From contig NZ_CP118574.1 in assembly GCF_028898845.1 (NCBI RefSeq), positions 7,055,001 to 7,119,000 on the forward strand: a stretch of 64,000 nt of DNA, written 5' to 3'. Position 1 is the stretch's first letter, and each line of letters starts with the position of its first letter. The stretch is from Streptomyces sp. WZ-12 (lineage in GTDB: Bacteria > Actinomycetota > Actinomycetes > Streptomycetales > Streptomycetaceae). Below, one piece after another: positions 32,747-44,500 of this stretch. The notes below the pieces were generated by a model. That model saw only the letters and a list, made by a program, of their open reading frames with translations. It searched no databases and had not been told where the DNA came from. The translations under genes were made by a program, and so were the position numbers.

Positions 32747-33928
32747 ATGGAGAAGCGGCACGAGCCGGGGCGGCGGACGGTACTGGGAGCCGCCGCCTTG
32801 GGCGCGGGGGCGGCCGTACTGGCCGGTGCGGGGCAGGCGAGCGCGGCCGGCCGGTCGGAGTCCGCGGCGGCGCAGGCGGCCCGGTCGACGCCCGCGGGGC
32901 GGCCCAAGAAGCTGCCGTTCCCGCTGGTCGTCGGCCACCGCGGGGCCAGCGGCTACCGCCCCGAGCACACCTTCGGCTCCTACCAACTCGCCCTCGACAT
33001 GGGCGCGGACGTCATCGAGGCCGGTGACCTCGTCCCCACCAAGGACGGGCACCTGATCCTGCGGCACGAGCCCGACATCAGCGGCACCACCGACGTCGCG
33101 GACCACCCGGAGTTCGCCGGCCGCCGGACGACCAAGACCATCGACGGCAAGAAGATCACCGGCTGGTTCACCGAGGACTTCACGCTCGCCGAGATCAAGA
33201 CGCTGCGCGCCAAGGAGCGCATACCGGACATCCGCCAGCACAACACCCTCTACAACGGCGTCTGGGAGATACCCACCTTCGAAGAGGCCCTGCGCTGGGC
33301 CGAGAAGAAGGGGCGCGAGCGCGGCCGCCCGGTCTGGCTGCACATCGAGACCAAGCACCCGACCTACTTCCGCAAGCTGGGCCTGGGCCTGGAGGAGCGG
33401 CTCGCCAAGCTGCTGCGCCGGTACGGCCGGCACACCGCCCACGCCCCGAACTTCCTGCAGTCCTTCGAGCCCAGCAGCCTCAAGCGGCTCGGCGAACTGG
33501 GCGTGAAGTGCCCGAAGGTCGTCCTGCTCGACGAGCCGTCCGTCCGGCCCTGGGACTTCGTCGAGGCCGGTGACCCGCGCACCACCGCCGACCTGCTCAA
33601 GCCCGCGGGGCTCAAGTGGATCGCCGGCTTTGCCCAGGGCATCGGCCCCTGGCTGCCGCAGATCATCGCGCAGGACGACAAGGGCGCGTTGGGCAAGCCC
33701 ACCACCCTGGTCCGCGACGCGCACGCGGCGGGCCTGGTCGTCCACCCGTACACCGTGCGGAACGAGAACAGCTTCCTGCCGCTGGACTTCCAGGTCGGCA
33801 AGAACCCGGGCGATTACGGGAATGCGCTCGCGTACTTCAAGGCGCTCTTCGCCACCGGCATCGACGGCCTGTTCTCGGACAACCCGGACACCGCGCTGGT
33901 CGCCGCCGAGGAGTTCCGCCGGCACTGA
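32747..33928 (+). CDS. Secreted glycerophosphodiester phosphodiesterase
   Basis: A 393-residue protein with a Tat-type signal (GRRTVLGAAALGAGAAVLAG), then a GDPD TIM-barrel: VVGHRGASGYRPEHTFGSY at about 61-79 (catalytic His and Arg), VIEAGDLVPTKDGHLILRHE (metal-binding Glu), and FSDNPDTAL near the end. It releases glycerol-3-phosphate from deacylated phospholipids or teichoic-acid-like polymers. The ATG follows GCGAGGAGC. Confidence 0.9.
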   Translation: MEKRHEPGRRTVLGAAALGAGAAVLAGAGQASAAGRSESAAAQAARSTPAGRPKKLPFPLVVGHRGASGYRPEHTFGSYQLALDMGADVIEAGDLVPTKDGHLILRHEPDISGTTDVADHPEFAGRRTTKTIDGKKITGWFTEDFTLAEIKTLRAKERIPDIRQHNTLYNGVWEIPTFEEALRWAEKKGRERGRPVWLHIETKHPTYFRKLGLGLEERLAKLLRRYGRHTAHAPNFLQSFEPSSLKRLGELGVKCPKVVLLDEPSVRPWDFVEAGDPRTTADLLKPAGLKWIAGFAQGIGPWLPQIIAQDDKGALGKPTTLVRDAHAAGLVVHPYTVRNENSFLPLDFQVGKNPGDYGNALAYFKALFATGIDGLFSDNPDTALVAAEEFRRH

Positions 33929-34146
33929 CGCGCCCGACGCCCCGGACCGGCGCCCGGCCCCCATCCACCCGCCCACTCATCTGAGTTGGGAATGTCACAG
34001 GGGAGCTTGGCGCCGGTCCGTTCCGCTTGTCCCATATGCCCGCGCAGAATGCTCTCCGCGGAGATTGCCGCGGCCGCAGTCCGGGGAGTCCGGAAGCGGA
34101 CAGCGAACCACAGCGGACATTGAACCGAATGGGGAGGCACACGCGC

Positions 34147-34635
34147 ATGGGCACGAGCGTGACGATCTCGACGGCGACCGACGACGACGCCGAGCAGATC
34201 CTCAAACTCCAATACCTCTGTTACCAGTCCGAGGCCGCGCTCTACGACGACTACGGGATCGAGCCCCTGACCCAGACCCTGGACTCGCTGCGCGCCGAAC
34301 TCGCCGACGGCTGCGTCATGGTGGCCAGACTCGGCCAAGAGGTGGTCGGCTCGGTACGCGGCACGGTCGACGCCGACGGCACCGCGAAGATCGGCAAGTT
34401 GATCGTGCACCCCCGGCTCCAGCGGCATGGGCTCGGCGGCCGACTGCTGGCCGCCGTCGAGCAGCGGCTCGCGACGGAGCGGTCCGCCAAGCGCTACCGC
34501 CTGTTCACCGGCCACCGCAGCGAGGCCAACCTCCGCCTCTACCGCGACCACGGCTACGCCCCCGTCGGCACCGAGCAACTGACCCGCCGGCTCAGCCTGA
34601 TCACGCTGGAGAAGACGCTCACCGCCGCGCCGTGA
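34147..34635 (+). CDS. GNAT-family N-acetyltransferase
   Basis: A 162-residue protein with the acetyl-CoA motif KLIVHPRLQRHGLGGRLLAA at about 82-101 and LYRDHGYAPVGTEQL near the end. GGGGAGG lies nine bases before the ATG at 34147; an ATG at 34129 is possible but less well placed. The acceptor is unknown. Confidence 0.85.
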   Translation: MGTSVTISTATDDDAEQILKLQYLCYQSEAALYDDYGIEPLTQTLDSLRAELADGCVMVARLGQEVVGSVRGTVDADGTAKIGKLIVHPRLQRHGLGGRLLAAVEQRLATERSAKRYRLFTGHRSEANLRLYRDHGYAPVGTEQLTRRLSLITLEKTLTAAP

Positions 34636-34686
34636 CGCCGTCACCGGGCCCGCACCACGGGCGGGCCCGGAGACCTCCGTACGGGG

Positions 34687-35148
34687 TCAGACCTTCGCGG
34701 TACGGGCCCGGCGCAGCCACATCAGACCGGTGACCGGCAGGGCGACCGGGATGAAGAGGTAGTCCATGCCGTAGTACGACCAGACCGTGGAGTCCGCGAA
34801 CGCCGCCGGATCCACCAGCGTCCAGGTGCCGATGCCCAGCACCCCGAGGATCTCCAGCGCGCAGCAGACGATCGCCGCCCGTCGGGCCACCTCGCCGCCG
34901 CGCACCAGCGAGAAGGTGATGAAGCCGTAGATCAACGCGGAGACCGCCGACAGCACGTACGCCAGCGGGGCGCGGTCGAACTGGGCGATCAGTTGGTAGA
35001 GCGAGCGGGACGCGGCGGCCACGGTGAAGACGCCGTAGACGGTGACCAACAGCCGCCCCGGGCCGGCGCCCAGCCTCGTGCCCGGATCCCGCTCCGTGGT
35101 CTGCTGCGCGGCCCGTGCCGCAGTGGTCTTCGGGGCAGCCTCAGGCAC
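34687..35148 (-). CDS. Four-TM membrane protein of unknown function
   Basis: A 153-residue protein with a basic N-terminal tail of about 30 residues and four hydrophobic segments (LLVTVYGVFTVAAASRSLY, VLSAVSALIYGFITFSLV, IVCCALEILGVLGIGTWTL, YLFIPVALPVTGLMWL). The start is GTG at 35148 and overlaps the end of the upstream gene by eight bases, so the two membrane proteins probably act together. No characterised family was recognised. Confidence 0.75.
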   Translation of the reverse strand: MPEAAPKTTAARAAQQTTERDPGTRLGAGPGRLLVTVYGVFTVAAASRSLYQLIAQFDRAPLAYVLSAVSALIYGFITFSLVRGGEVARRAAIVCCALEILGVLGIGTWTLVDPAAFADSTVWSYYGMDYLFIPVALPVTGLMWLRRARTAKV

Positions 35149-35509
35149 TGCCGCCTCCCCAGATGTCGAAGAGCCGTACTTCCAAAACCGCCAGCACCAC
35201 GGAGCCCGCGGCGACGGTGGCCGAGCCCCACCGGGTCCGCTCGGAGAGCGACATGAACCCGGTCGCCGGCACGCACGCGGCCGCCCCGAGCAGATACGCC
35301 AGGAACAGCGCGGTGCCCTTGTCCGGGTGCTGCCCGCGCGCCAACTGCACGAGGGAGATGACCAGTTGGACGATGCACAGCAGGGACACCACGGCCATGC
35401 CGATGAAGTGCCAGTCCTTGGTGGGCTCGTTGCGGTACGCGGCGAAGCCGCACCAGGCGGCCAGCGCGAGAGCGGTCACGCCGACCGCGAGCGTCAGCGC
35501 GTCGATCAC
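35141..35509 (-). CDS. Small four-TM membrane protein of unknown function
   Basis: A 122-residue protein made almost entirely of four membrane segments (LAVGVTALALAAWCGFAAY, IGMAVVSLLCIVQLVISLV, ALFLAYLLGAAACVPATGF, ATVAAGSVVLAVLEVRL). It is the first gene of a two-gene minus-strand operon and overlaps the next gene by eight bases. Function unknown. Bases 35510-35874 upstream hold no gene I can support. Confidence 0.72.
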   Translation of the reverse strand: MIDALTLAVGVTALALAAWCGFAAYRNEPTKDWHFIGMAVVSLLCIVQLVISLVQLARGQHPDKGTALFLAYLLGAAACVPATGFMSLSERTRWGSATVAAGSVVLAVLEVRLFDIWGGGSA

Positions 35510-35874
35510 CGCGGCCTCCGGGCGAGGCGGCCGCGCGCCGTGGGGTTGTGGGGCATGGGCCCGATGCTAATCGGCGCCGGGCGGCCCGCCGCGTCCGGCC
35601 CCGCCGCGGCCCGCCGGCCCGATGGCCGCCCGATGCCGGCCCGTCGTCCCGGCGGGCGACCGGCCCACCGGCCGTGGTGTTGGCCACAGCCCGCGCCGCC
35701 ACCGCCCGCCGGCTGGACCACCGGGCCCCGCGCCCCCGCCGACATCCGCCCAGGCCACCGGCGACCGCACCGAGATCGTCCGGCTCCGGCGGCCCGGTCC
35801 AGGGAGCGAGCGGCACTGTCCGCTATGCGGACGGGCTTGATTCGGCCACACCGCCGTCTGGTTTACTGGCCGCC

Positions 35875-35961
35875 ATGACCACGACGAGCCGCCGCACCCC
35901 CGCGACCGAGGCATTCCTCATGCCCGGTGCTCGTTGCATGTGTCGAATGTGTGACCGCTGA
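35875..35961 (+). CDS. Putative Cys/Met leader peptide of the methionine transporter operon
   Basis: A 28-residue reading frame starting at ATG 35875, with TTTACT as a likely -10 seven bases upstream, so the transcript would be nearly leaderless. The last nine residues, RCMCRMCDR, contain three Cys and two Met codons. Short Cys-rich leader peptides precede sulfur-metabolism genes in many actinobacteria and regulate them by ribosome stalling; here it lies about 210 bp before metN. The role is inferred; the attenuator hairpin downstream was not resolved. Confidence 0.6.
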   Translation: MTTTSRRTPATEAFLMPGARCMCRMCDR

Positions 35962-36171
35962 GGGCCCCCGCCGTACGCCTCGCGCCCCGAAGCGAGCCTT
36001 CCGCCATGAGCCGGACGACGCAGCACGCGCCCTTCGGCCGCCCCGCGTCACCGGAACCCGGAGCCGGGCCCCGCGCCCACCGCCGCTCCCCGTTTCCCCC
36101 TGCCGCACTCGCCAGAATGCCCCGTGCCCGGCGGGCCAGCCGCCGAGCACTCGACAGTGACGGAATTCCCT

Positions 36172-37220
<1,049 letters not shown>

Positions 37221-37224
<4 letters not shown>

Positions 37225-37955
37225 GCTGGAACGACATGCAGCCGCTGCTGTCCGACGCCACCCTCGACACCCTCTTCATGGTGTGGTGGTCCACGTTCTA
37301 CGCGGTCCTCGTCGGCATCCCCGTCGGCGTCCTGCTGCACCTGACCGTCCGCGGCGGCCTGCTCCAGAACGTCGTGGTGAACAAGGCCCTCGGCGCGATC
37401 GTGAACATCGGGCGGTCCTTCCCGTTCCTGATCCTGATCGTGGTGCTGATCCCCTTCACCCGGCTCGTCGTCGGCGTCTCCATCGGCCCGACCGGCGCCG
37501 TGGTCCCGCTCGCCATCGCGGCCATCCCGTTCTTCGCCCGCCTCGTCGAGGCCGCGCTGCGGGAGGTCGACCACGGGCTGGTCGAGGCCGCCCAGGCGAT
37601 GGGCGGCGGCACCTGGACCGTCATCTTCAAGGTGCTGCTCCCGCAGGCGCTGCCGGCCCTGGTCGCCGCCATCACCACCACCGTCATCACGCTGATCGGC
37701 TACTCGGCGATCGCCGGCGCGGTCGGCGGCGGCGGACTGGGCAACCTCGCCTACACCTACGGCTACCAGCAGTACGAGACCTCGCTCATGATCATCACCG
37801 TGGTCGAGCTGATCGTCATCGTCACCGTCGTCCAGTTGCTCGGCGACCTGATCGTCCGCCGGCTCGCCCGCCGCGGCTCCCGCGCCTCCTCCCTGCGGGT
37901 CGGCCTGCGCCGGGTCCGCACCGAGGAGCCCGCGCCGGTCACCGAGGCTGCCTGA
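37221..37955 (+). CDS. metI: Methionine ABC transporter permease
   Basis: A 244-residue permease with about five membrane segments and the EAA loop (EAAQAMGGGTWTVIFKVLLP) that contacts MetN. The start is GTG at 37221 after AGAAGGAAGG, overlapping the metN stop. Middle gene of metN-metI-metQ. Confidence 0.95.
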
Positions 37956-38057
37956 CCCCGCGCACCACCCGTACCCTCCGCGTCACCCCGCAAGCCCGGA
38001 CCCTTTGCCGGGCGCAGCCCACACGGACCCCGTGTGCACAAGAAAGAGGCACTCTTC

Positions 38058-38915
38058 GTGCGTAACACCATCAAGATCACCGTGGCGATAGCCGCAGCCT
38101 CCGCCGTCGCTCTCGGCGCGAGCGCGTGCAGCGCCCCCTCCGACGCCACCGCGAGCAGCGACAAGAACGACAAGAACGCCCCCCTCGTCGTCGCCGCCAG
38201 CCCCACCCCGCACGCCACGATCCTCGACTACGTCAAGGACAAGCTGGCGCCGCAGGTCGGCCTCAAGTTGGTCGTGAAGACGTTCAACGACTACAAGATG
38301 CCCAACAAGGTCACCGACGACGGCCAGGTAGACGCCAACTTCTTCCAGCACAAGCCGTTCCTGGACACCTTCAACAAGGAGAACGGCACCCACATCGTGC
38401 CGGTCGTCAACGTCGAGATCGAGCCGCTGGGCGTCTACTCCAACAAGGTCCACAAGCTCTCCGACCTCAAGGCCGGCGACACCATCTCCGTCCCCAACGA
38501 CCCGTCCAATGAGGGCCGCGCGCTCAAGCTGCTCGCCGACAACGGCGTCATCACCCTCAAGCCGGGCGTCGGCTCCGACGCCAAGCTGACCGACGTCAAG
38601 GACAACAAGGGCATCAAGATCACCGAGCTGGAGGCCGCGCAGACCGCGCCGCGCCTGGCCGACGTCGACGCCGCCGTCATCAACGGCAACTTCGCGGTCG
38701 GCGCCCACCTCAAGCCCTCCAAGGACGCCCTCGCCCTGGAGAAGGCGAAGGGCAACCCCTACGCCAACTTCCTCGCCGTCAAGAAGGGCAACGAGAACGA
38801 CCCCCGGGTGAAGAAGCTGGCCAAGCTCCTCAACTCCGACGAGGTCAAGAAGTTCATCGAGGACAAGTACAAGGACGGCTCGGTCATTCCGGCCTTCGGC
38901 CCGGTCAAGAGCTGA
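38058..38915 (+). CDS. metQ: Methionine-binding lipoprotein
   Basis: A 285-residue lipoprotein of the NlpA/MetQ family: signal TVAIAAASAVALGASAC with the lipobox cysteine, then the binding domain (NDYKMPNKVTDDGQVDANFF, and SNEGRALKLLADNGVI). It captures methionine outside the cell for MetNI. The GTG at 38058 is chosen because GAGG lies about eight bases upstream; a GTG at 38034 would add eight residues. Confidence 0.94.
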   Translation: MRNTIKITVAIAAASAVALGASACSAPSDATASSDKNDKNAPLVVAASPTPHATILDYVKDKLAPQVGLKLVVKTFNDYKMPNKVTDDGQVDANFFQHKPFLDTFNKENGTHIVPVVNVEIEPLGVYSNKVHKLSDLKAGDTISVPNDPSNEGRALKLLADNGVITLKPGVGSDAKLTDVKDNKGIKITELEAAQTAPRLADVDAAVINGNFAVGAHLKPSKDALALEKAKGNPYANFLAVKKGNENDPRVKKLAKLLNSDEVKKFIEDKYKDGSVIPAFGPVKS

Positions 38916-38934
38916 CGCCCCGGTAGCGGGGGCG
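38916..38934 (+). terminator. Short hairpin after metQ
   Basis: CGCCCC and GGGGCG pair around a 7-base loop, directly at the metQ stop. The stem is short, so this is a moderate call. Confidence 0.45.
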
Positions 38935-38964
38935 CGCCGCTCTGCCCCTGAGGCGGGCGGGCGC

Positions 38965-39170
38965 TCCCCCGACTACGGGGCGGGAGAGCCGTCCCCTCGC
39001 CTACGGGGTGGACGGGCGACTCGCTCGCCTACGGGCGGACGGGTCGCTTCCTTGCCTACGGGTGGGCGGGCTGCTCGCTCGTCTACGGGCGAGAAGCCCG
39101 TCCCGTCAAGGACGAGGCGTCCGGCGGTGGTTCGGGCGCTCACCTACGGGCGAGGGGGCTGTCCCGTATA
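38965..39170 (+). repeat. Degenerate tandem repeats, unit about 27-30 bp
   Basis: At least six imperfect copies of a unit containing CTCGCCTACGGGCGGACGGG follow one another, each with the anchor CTACGGG. Together with a GC hairpin at 39207-39238 preceded by a T8 run they fill the 407-bp gap between metQ and the next gene. No coding potential was recognised. Confidence 0.6.
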
Positions 39171-39322
39171 GCCCGCCGCCCACCCGCGCCTCTTGTTTTT
39201 TTTCCCCGCCGCCCACCCCCCTTCGGGGGGTGGGCGGGACTGGTCAGCGGGCCCCGGCCGCGCGGCGCACAGGGTCCGCGCGACGTCCGGGAGCACCCAG
39301 TCAACGGCGTTGGAGCATCGGC

Positions 39323-39958
39323 ATGACATCCACCTTCCCGGACATCTCCCTCAGCACGGACCGGTTGGTGCTGCGCCCGCTCGACGAGGACGACGCCCCC
39401 GCCCTGGCCGCGATGATGGACGACGAACTCATCGCCGCCTGGACCGCGGTGCCCCAGCCCTATTCCGAGGACGCCGCCCGCGCCTGGATCACCAGATACG
39501 CCCCCACCGAACGCATCGCGGGCCGCGGCCTGGACCTCGCGGTCACCGAGTTCCTCACCCAGCGCCTGGTCGGCATCATCCAACTCAGCCGCACCAACTG
39601 GCGCGTTCGCTCCACCGAACTCTCCTACATCGTCGCCTCCTGGGCCCGCGGCGAGGGATACGCCTCCGAGGCCGCCCTCGCCACCGCCCGCTGGCTCTTC
39701 CAGGACCAGAAGTTCGAGCGCCTGGAACTGCGCACCGCCGCCGGCAACACGGCCTCCCAACAGGTCGCCCAGAAGATCGGCTGCATCAGCGAGGGCGTAC
39801 TGCGCAACGCCTGCATAGCCAGGAGCCGCGCCGAGGACGGCACCTGGACCGACCTCCGCACGGACCAGATCGTCTGGAGCCTGCTCCCCGAGGACCTCGA
39901 CGGACTCCCGCCCCAGATGGTCGACGCCAACGGCTTCGCCTACCCCGAGTGGAACTGA
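39323..39958 (+). CDS. RimJ/RimL-like GNAT acetyltransferase
   Basis: A 211-residue protein with the RimJ/L pattern: TDRLVLRPLDEDDAPALAAM near the N-terminus, ELSYIVASWARGEGYASEAA for acetyl-CoA binding, and NTASQQVAQKIGCISEGVLR near the end. Such enzymes acetylate protein N-termini or small substrates. The ATG at 39323 follows TTGGAG. It stands alone between a repeat region and the cobalamin genes. Confidence 0.85.
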   Translation: MTSTFPDISLSTDRLVLRPLDEDDAPALAAMMDDELIAAWTAVPQPYSEDAARAWITRYAPTERIAGRGLDLAVTEFLTQRLVGIIQLSRTNWRVRSTELSYIVASWARGEGYASEAALATARWLFQDQKFERLELRTAAGNTASQQVAQKIGCISEGVLRNACIARSRAEDGTWTDLRTDQIVWSLLPEDLDGLPPQMVDANGFAYPEWN

Positions 39959-40133
39959 CCCCCGCGCCACCTCCCACCCGCCACCCCCGCGGTACCCTCG
40001 GCCTGCCGGACACCGGCCGGGCCTGCCCGACCAGCGCGGACCGGCACCCCGCAGCGCCCCCGCCCGCCGGCCGGCCGACGCGCCTGCCAGCCGCCCGCCC
40101 GGAAACCCCACCAGCCCCAGGAGACAGACCAGC

Positions 40134-41354
40134 ATGGCCGACCGGGTCACGGTGATCGGATGGGACGGCTCTCCGCTGACCGCGGTCGCCCGCGCCGCCC
40201 TCGGCGCCGCGACCCTGGTCGCCGGCGCCGCCCACCACCTCGCGCTGCCCGAGGTCCCGCCGGCCGCCGAACGGATCCGGCTCGGCAGCGTCACCCTGGC
40301 CGCCCGCCGCATCGCCCAGCACCGCGGCACCGCCGTCGTCCTCGCCGACGGCGACCCCGGCTTCTTCGGCGTCGTCCGCACCCTGCGCGCCCCCGAACAC
40401 GGCCTGGAGGTCGAGGTGGTGCCGGCCGTCTCCGCCGTCGCCGCCGCCTTCGCCCGGGCCGGCATGCCCTGGGACGACGCTCAAATCGTCGTCGCCCACA
40501 GCCGCGACCTGCGCCGCGCGGTCAACGTCTGCCGCGCCCACCCCAAGGTCGCGGTGCTCACCTCGCCCGGCGCCGGCCCCGCCGAACTCGCCCTCCTCCT
40601 GGACGGCGTGCACCGCACCTTCGTCATCTGCGAGGACCTCGGCACCGAACGGGAACGGGTGACCGTCCTCACATCCGACAAGGTCGCCGACCACGTATGG
40701 CGCGACCCCAACGTCGTGATCGTCGTGGGCGGTTCGCCCGCCGGCGCCGCCGCCCAGGGCACCGGCTGGCTCGCCGGCCACGAGGTCGGGTACCCGACGG
40801 GCCCGCGCGGCTGGGGACTTCCGGCCCGCGCCCACGGAGGCGTGCTCGGAGAGGGCGAGTCCGCCCAACTGCGCACCGCACAACTCGCCCGCCTCGGGCC
40901 GCGGATGGGCGACCTGGTCTGGGACATCGGCTCGGGCAGTGGGGCCGCGGCAGTGGAGGCCGCGCGGTTCGGCGCCGCGGTCATCGCGGTCGACGCCGAC
41001 CCGGACGCCTGCGGCCGCGCCGCCGCCCTGGCCCGCCGGCACGGAGTCCAACTCCAGGCCGTGCACGGCCGCGCACCGCAGATCCTGGAGGACCTCCCCG
41101 AGCCCGACGTGGTGCGGATCGGCGCCGGGGGAGTGGCCGTGGTCACCGCCTGCGCGGCCCGCCGCCCCGAACGGATCGTCACCCACGCCGCCACCCGCGA
41201 CGAGGCCGAGGAGCTGGGCCGCGCGCTCGCCGACGGCGGCTACGAAGTCGAGTGCGCCCTCCTGCAGTCCGTAGAACTGGACACTTCCGTTTGGGTCGAA
41301 CGTGAACGCGCTGTGGTGTTTTTGCTGAGCGGCTATCGCGTTCCTCACCCGTGA
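40134..41354 (+). CDS. cobL: Precorrin-6Y C5,15-methyltransferase (CbiE-CbiT fusion)
   Basis: A 406-residue fusion: the N-terminal tetrapyrrole methylase domain (CbiE, about 1-210) methylates C5 or C15, and the C-terminal class I SAM methyltransferase (CbiT, about 225-400; VWDIGSGSGAAAVEAARFGA) methylates the other position with decarboxylation. This is a cobalamin ring step. The ATG at 40134 follows CAGGAGAC. The next genes are the lower-ligand and sirohaem-type genes, so cobalamin functions are grouped. Confidence 0.92.
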   Translation: MADRVTVIGWDGSPLTAVARAALGAATLVAGAAHHLALPEVPPAAERIRLGSVTLAARRIAQHRGTAVVLADGDPGFFGVVRTLRAPEHGLEVEVVPAVSAVAAAFARAGMPWDDAQIVVAHSRDLRRAVNVCRAHPKVAVLTSPGAGPAELALLLDGVHRTFVICEDLGTERERVTVLTSDKVADHVWRDPNVVIVVGGSPAGAAAQGTGWLAGHEVGYPTGPRGWGLPARAHGGVLGEGESAQLRTAQLARLGPRMGDLVWDIGSGSGAAAVEAARFGAAVIAVDADPDACGRAAALARRHGVQLQAVHGRAPQILEDLPEPDVVRIGAGGVAVVTACAARRPERIVTHAATRDEAEELGRALADGGYEVECALLQSVELDTSVWVERERAVVFLLSGYRVPHP

Positions 41355-41589
41355 CCAGGAAGACCACCCGCGCGGGGTAGGCTGGCGGATCGTTGCGCCG
41401 CCGTTCCGCGTTCGGCTTCGTACGCCAATATCCCGAATTTGCCGTGGTTTTGGACGAAAATGAAGCTCTTGAGGGCGGACGTGCCGGGAGGCGTGCTCGC
41501 TCGTTCTCGCTATTGGGGCGTCGGTGCGCACCGGTCGGCGCGTCGCACGAGCGGTTGGAAGGAGCACTAGCAGTGGGCGAGGGGTACGC

Positions 41590-44500
41590 ATGACCGACAC
41601 CGGCCAGGTCCCGGGCCAGGGACAGCCGGAGAGCGCAGGCGGACACCGCGGGCAGCCGCAGGCCGTCCCCACCCCTGCCGCCCCCGGCTCCGCCCAGCAC
41701 CCCGGCGACTACCCCTACCTCGGCCCCGGTGACGGCGCCGTCGAGGAGGACGACCTGCTGATGCCGGGCGCCCAGGGCGCCTGGAGCGAGCAGGGCGCCC
41801 AGCAGATGCCGCAGCCCGCCCAGCAACTCCCGCAGCCGCAGGCCGTACCGCCGCAGCCGGCCGCACCGTACGACCCCGCCACCGGCGCCCCGGTCGCCGC
41901 CTACGAACCGGTGGCCGCCCCGGCCGGCGACCACGAGACCGGGGGCCGGGACTCCGGTTCCGTCGACCTCGGTGCCGTCCGCATCCCGCCGCCGGCCGCA
42001 CCCCAGCAGCCGGCCCGTGCCCGTGGTGTCGCCGCGCCCCGCCGCCCGCTCCACATGGGCCCGCCGGTCCCGGACGCGACCGGCGGCGTGGTCCGTTCGC
42101 TGGCCGACCGCGGCCCCGCGGACGCGCCCCAGCCGGCCGCCCGGCAGGCCGCCCCGGCCCCCGGCCCCGAGTACCTCGACGCCCCCGTCGAGACCGCTCC
42201 GCCGCTCCCGCAGCCCACCGAGGGCCAGCCCGCGGAGCCGCAGCCCGCCGCCGACGGGTCGGCGCCCGGCCAGCCCTCCCCCCGGCCCGTCGCGCCCGCG
42301 GACGCCGCCCACCAGGCCCCGCCGGCCGCACCGCTGCCGGCTTCCGACCAGCAGCCCTACGCAGGCCAGGCGTACGCCGAGCAGTCCTACGGGGCCGCGG
42401 GTCAAGGCCCGCTGCCCGGGCCGCAGTTGGGCCAGATCCCGCCCCATGCGCCGGTCCAGGCGCAGCCGTGGCCCGAGGCGCCCGCCCAGGCCGCGGTGGA
42501 AGCGGCCGTGCCGCAGGGGCCGGCGCCGGAGGCTCAGGTGCCCGTCAACCAGGCGCCGGAGGGCCCCGGTTCGGAGGCCCGGCCGCCGGTCGCACCAGTG
42601 CCGCAGGACGTCCAGGGAGATGTCCGGGCAGACGTCCCGCAGGACGCCCGGCCGCACGTTCAGCCCGACGCCCAGGACGGCGCGCTGCCCACCGAGCAGC
42701 CGCCGGCCACGCACCTGCCGGCCGAGCAGCCGTCCGTTGAGCAGCCCCCCACCGAGCAACTGCCGGCCGAGCAGGCCGCGGTGGCGCAGACGGCGGCGGA
42801 GCAGATGCAGCAGGCCGAGGCCGTACAGGCGGAGCAGCCGCCGCAGGGTGTGGCGGCGCAGCCGCAGGAGGTGCCCGAGGAGCAGCCCCAGCAGGAGCCG
42901 GCGGCGGAGGCCGCCGCCCCTGGGGTCGTCGAGAGTGCCGCCGCTCCCATCGTTGTGGACGCGACCGGCGTCGCCACTCAGGACGTTCCGGCCGAGGCCC
43001 CGGCGGAGGCCGGCACCCCCGAGGCCGCCGCCGCTCCGGCCCCCGCGCAGGCGCCCGCCGAGCAGTCGTCACCCCAGGCCGAGACCCCCGCCCCGGCCCC
43101 GGTCGCGGAGCCCGCGGCCGACGCCGCTCAGCAGGCCGATACCGTCGAGCCCGCCGCCCCGCAGGCCCAGCCCCAGCCGACCCCGACCTCCGAGCAGCCC
43201 GCCGCCGACGCCGCCGGCCCGGCCGCCCAGGACACCGTCCCGGTCGCGTCGCAGCAGCCCGAGGCGGCGGAGGCGCCCGCCGCCGGCCAGCCGCCGGTCG
43301 CCGAGCCGGCCCCGGCCCCCGCGGAACCGGCCGAGCGGCCCGCCGCCCAACAGCCGGCCGACGCCCCGGCGGACCAGGCCCCGGCCCCCGCCCCGGACCA
43401 GCCGCAGCCCGAAGCGGCCGCCGCCCCGCAGCCCACCCCCGAGGCCGCGGAAGCGCCGGCCCCCGAGGCCTCCGTCGAGGCCCCCGAGCCCGCCGCCACC
43501 CCGGAACAGCCGGTCCAGCAGCCCGAGCAGCCCGCCGTCGAGGCCCAACAGCCCGCCGACGCCCAGCAGTCCACCGAGGCCGAGCCGGCCCGCGCGGACG
43601 TCACCCCGGCCGACCAGCAGCCGGCCGCCCAACAGCCCGTCATAGAGGCGCCCGAGGCACAACCCCAGGACGCAGCCGGCCAGTCGCAGCCCGCCGCGGC
43701 CGCGGAGACCGAGGTCCGACCGCCCGCCGCGGAGCCCGCGCAGCCGCCGGCCGCCCCGGCCGACGAGCAGCCGACCGCGCAGCCCGAGGCCGCCGACGCC
43801 GCTCAGGCCGAGGCCCCCACCGAGGCCCCCGCCCAGCCCGCCGCCCCCGAGGCGCCGGCCGCCACCCCCCAGATCCCGGCCCAGGCCACCCACGAGCGGG
43901 ACTCCGTCCCGGCCGCCGAAGCCACCCCGCAGGAGCCCGCCGCCGAGGCCCCGCAGGCCCCCGCCCCCGACCAACTCGTCCCGGCCGAGGCCGACGACCG
44001 CCCGCACGCCCAGGACGACGCCCAGTTCGTCGAGCACGCCGACGGTGACGACGGGCACCCCGCCGAGGCCCAGGCCCCCACCGCACAGCCCGAGCCGACG
44101 ACCGCTCCCGCGGCCGCCTACGACGACTCCGAGCGGGCCGCCGTCCACCGCGTCATCCGCGAACGCCGCGACATCCGCAACGGCTTCCGCCCCGACCCGA
44201 TCCCCAACGAGGTCCTGCTGCGCGTCCTGGAGGCGGCCCACACCGCCCCCAGCGTCGGCCACTCCCAGCCCTGGGACTTCGTCGTCATCCGGTCGGAAGA
44301 GACCCGCGCCAAGATGCACGAGCTCGCCATGCGGCAGCGCGAGGCGTACGCCCAGTCGCTGCCCAAGGCCCGCGCCAAGCAGTTCCGCGAGCTGAAGATC
44401 GAGGCGATCCTCGAAACGCCGGTGAACATCGTCGTCACCGCCGACTCCACCCGCGGCGGCCGGCACACCCTCGGCCGGCACACCCAGCCGCAAATGGCCC

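Noticed and set aside
39190..39238. T8 run with a strong hairpin as a Rho-independent terminator
   Set aside because: On the plus strand the T-run comes before the stem, and on the minus strand it would be an A-run, so neither orientation fits a classic terminator.
41355..41589. Cobalamin riboswitch before the BluB-CobT gene
   Set aside because: I searched the gap for the conserved cobalamin-riboswitch core by eye and did not find it; a covariance-model scan would settle it.
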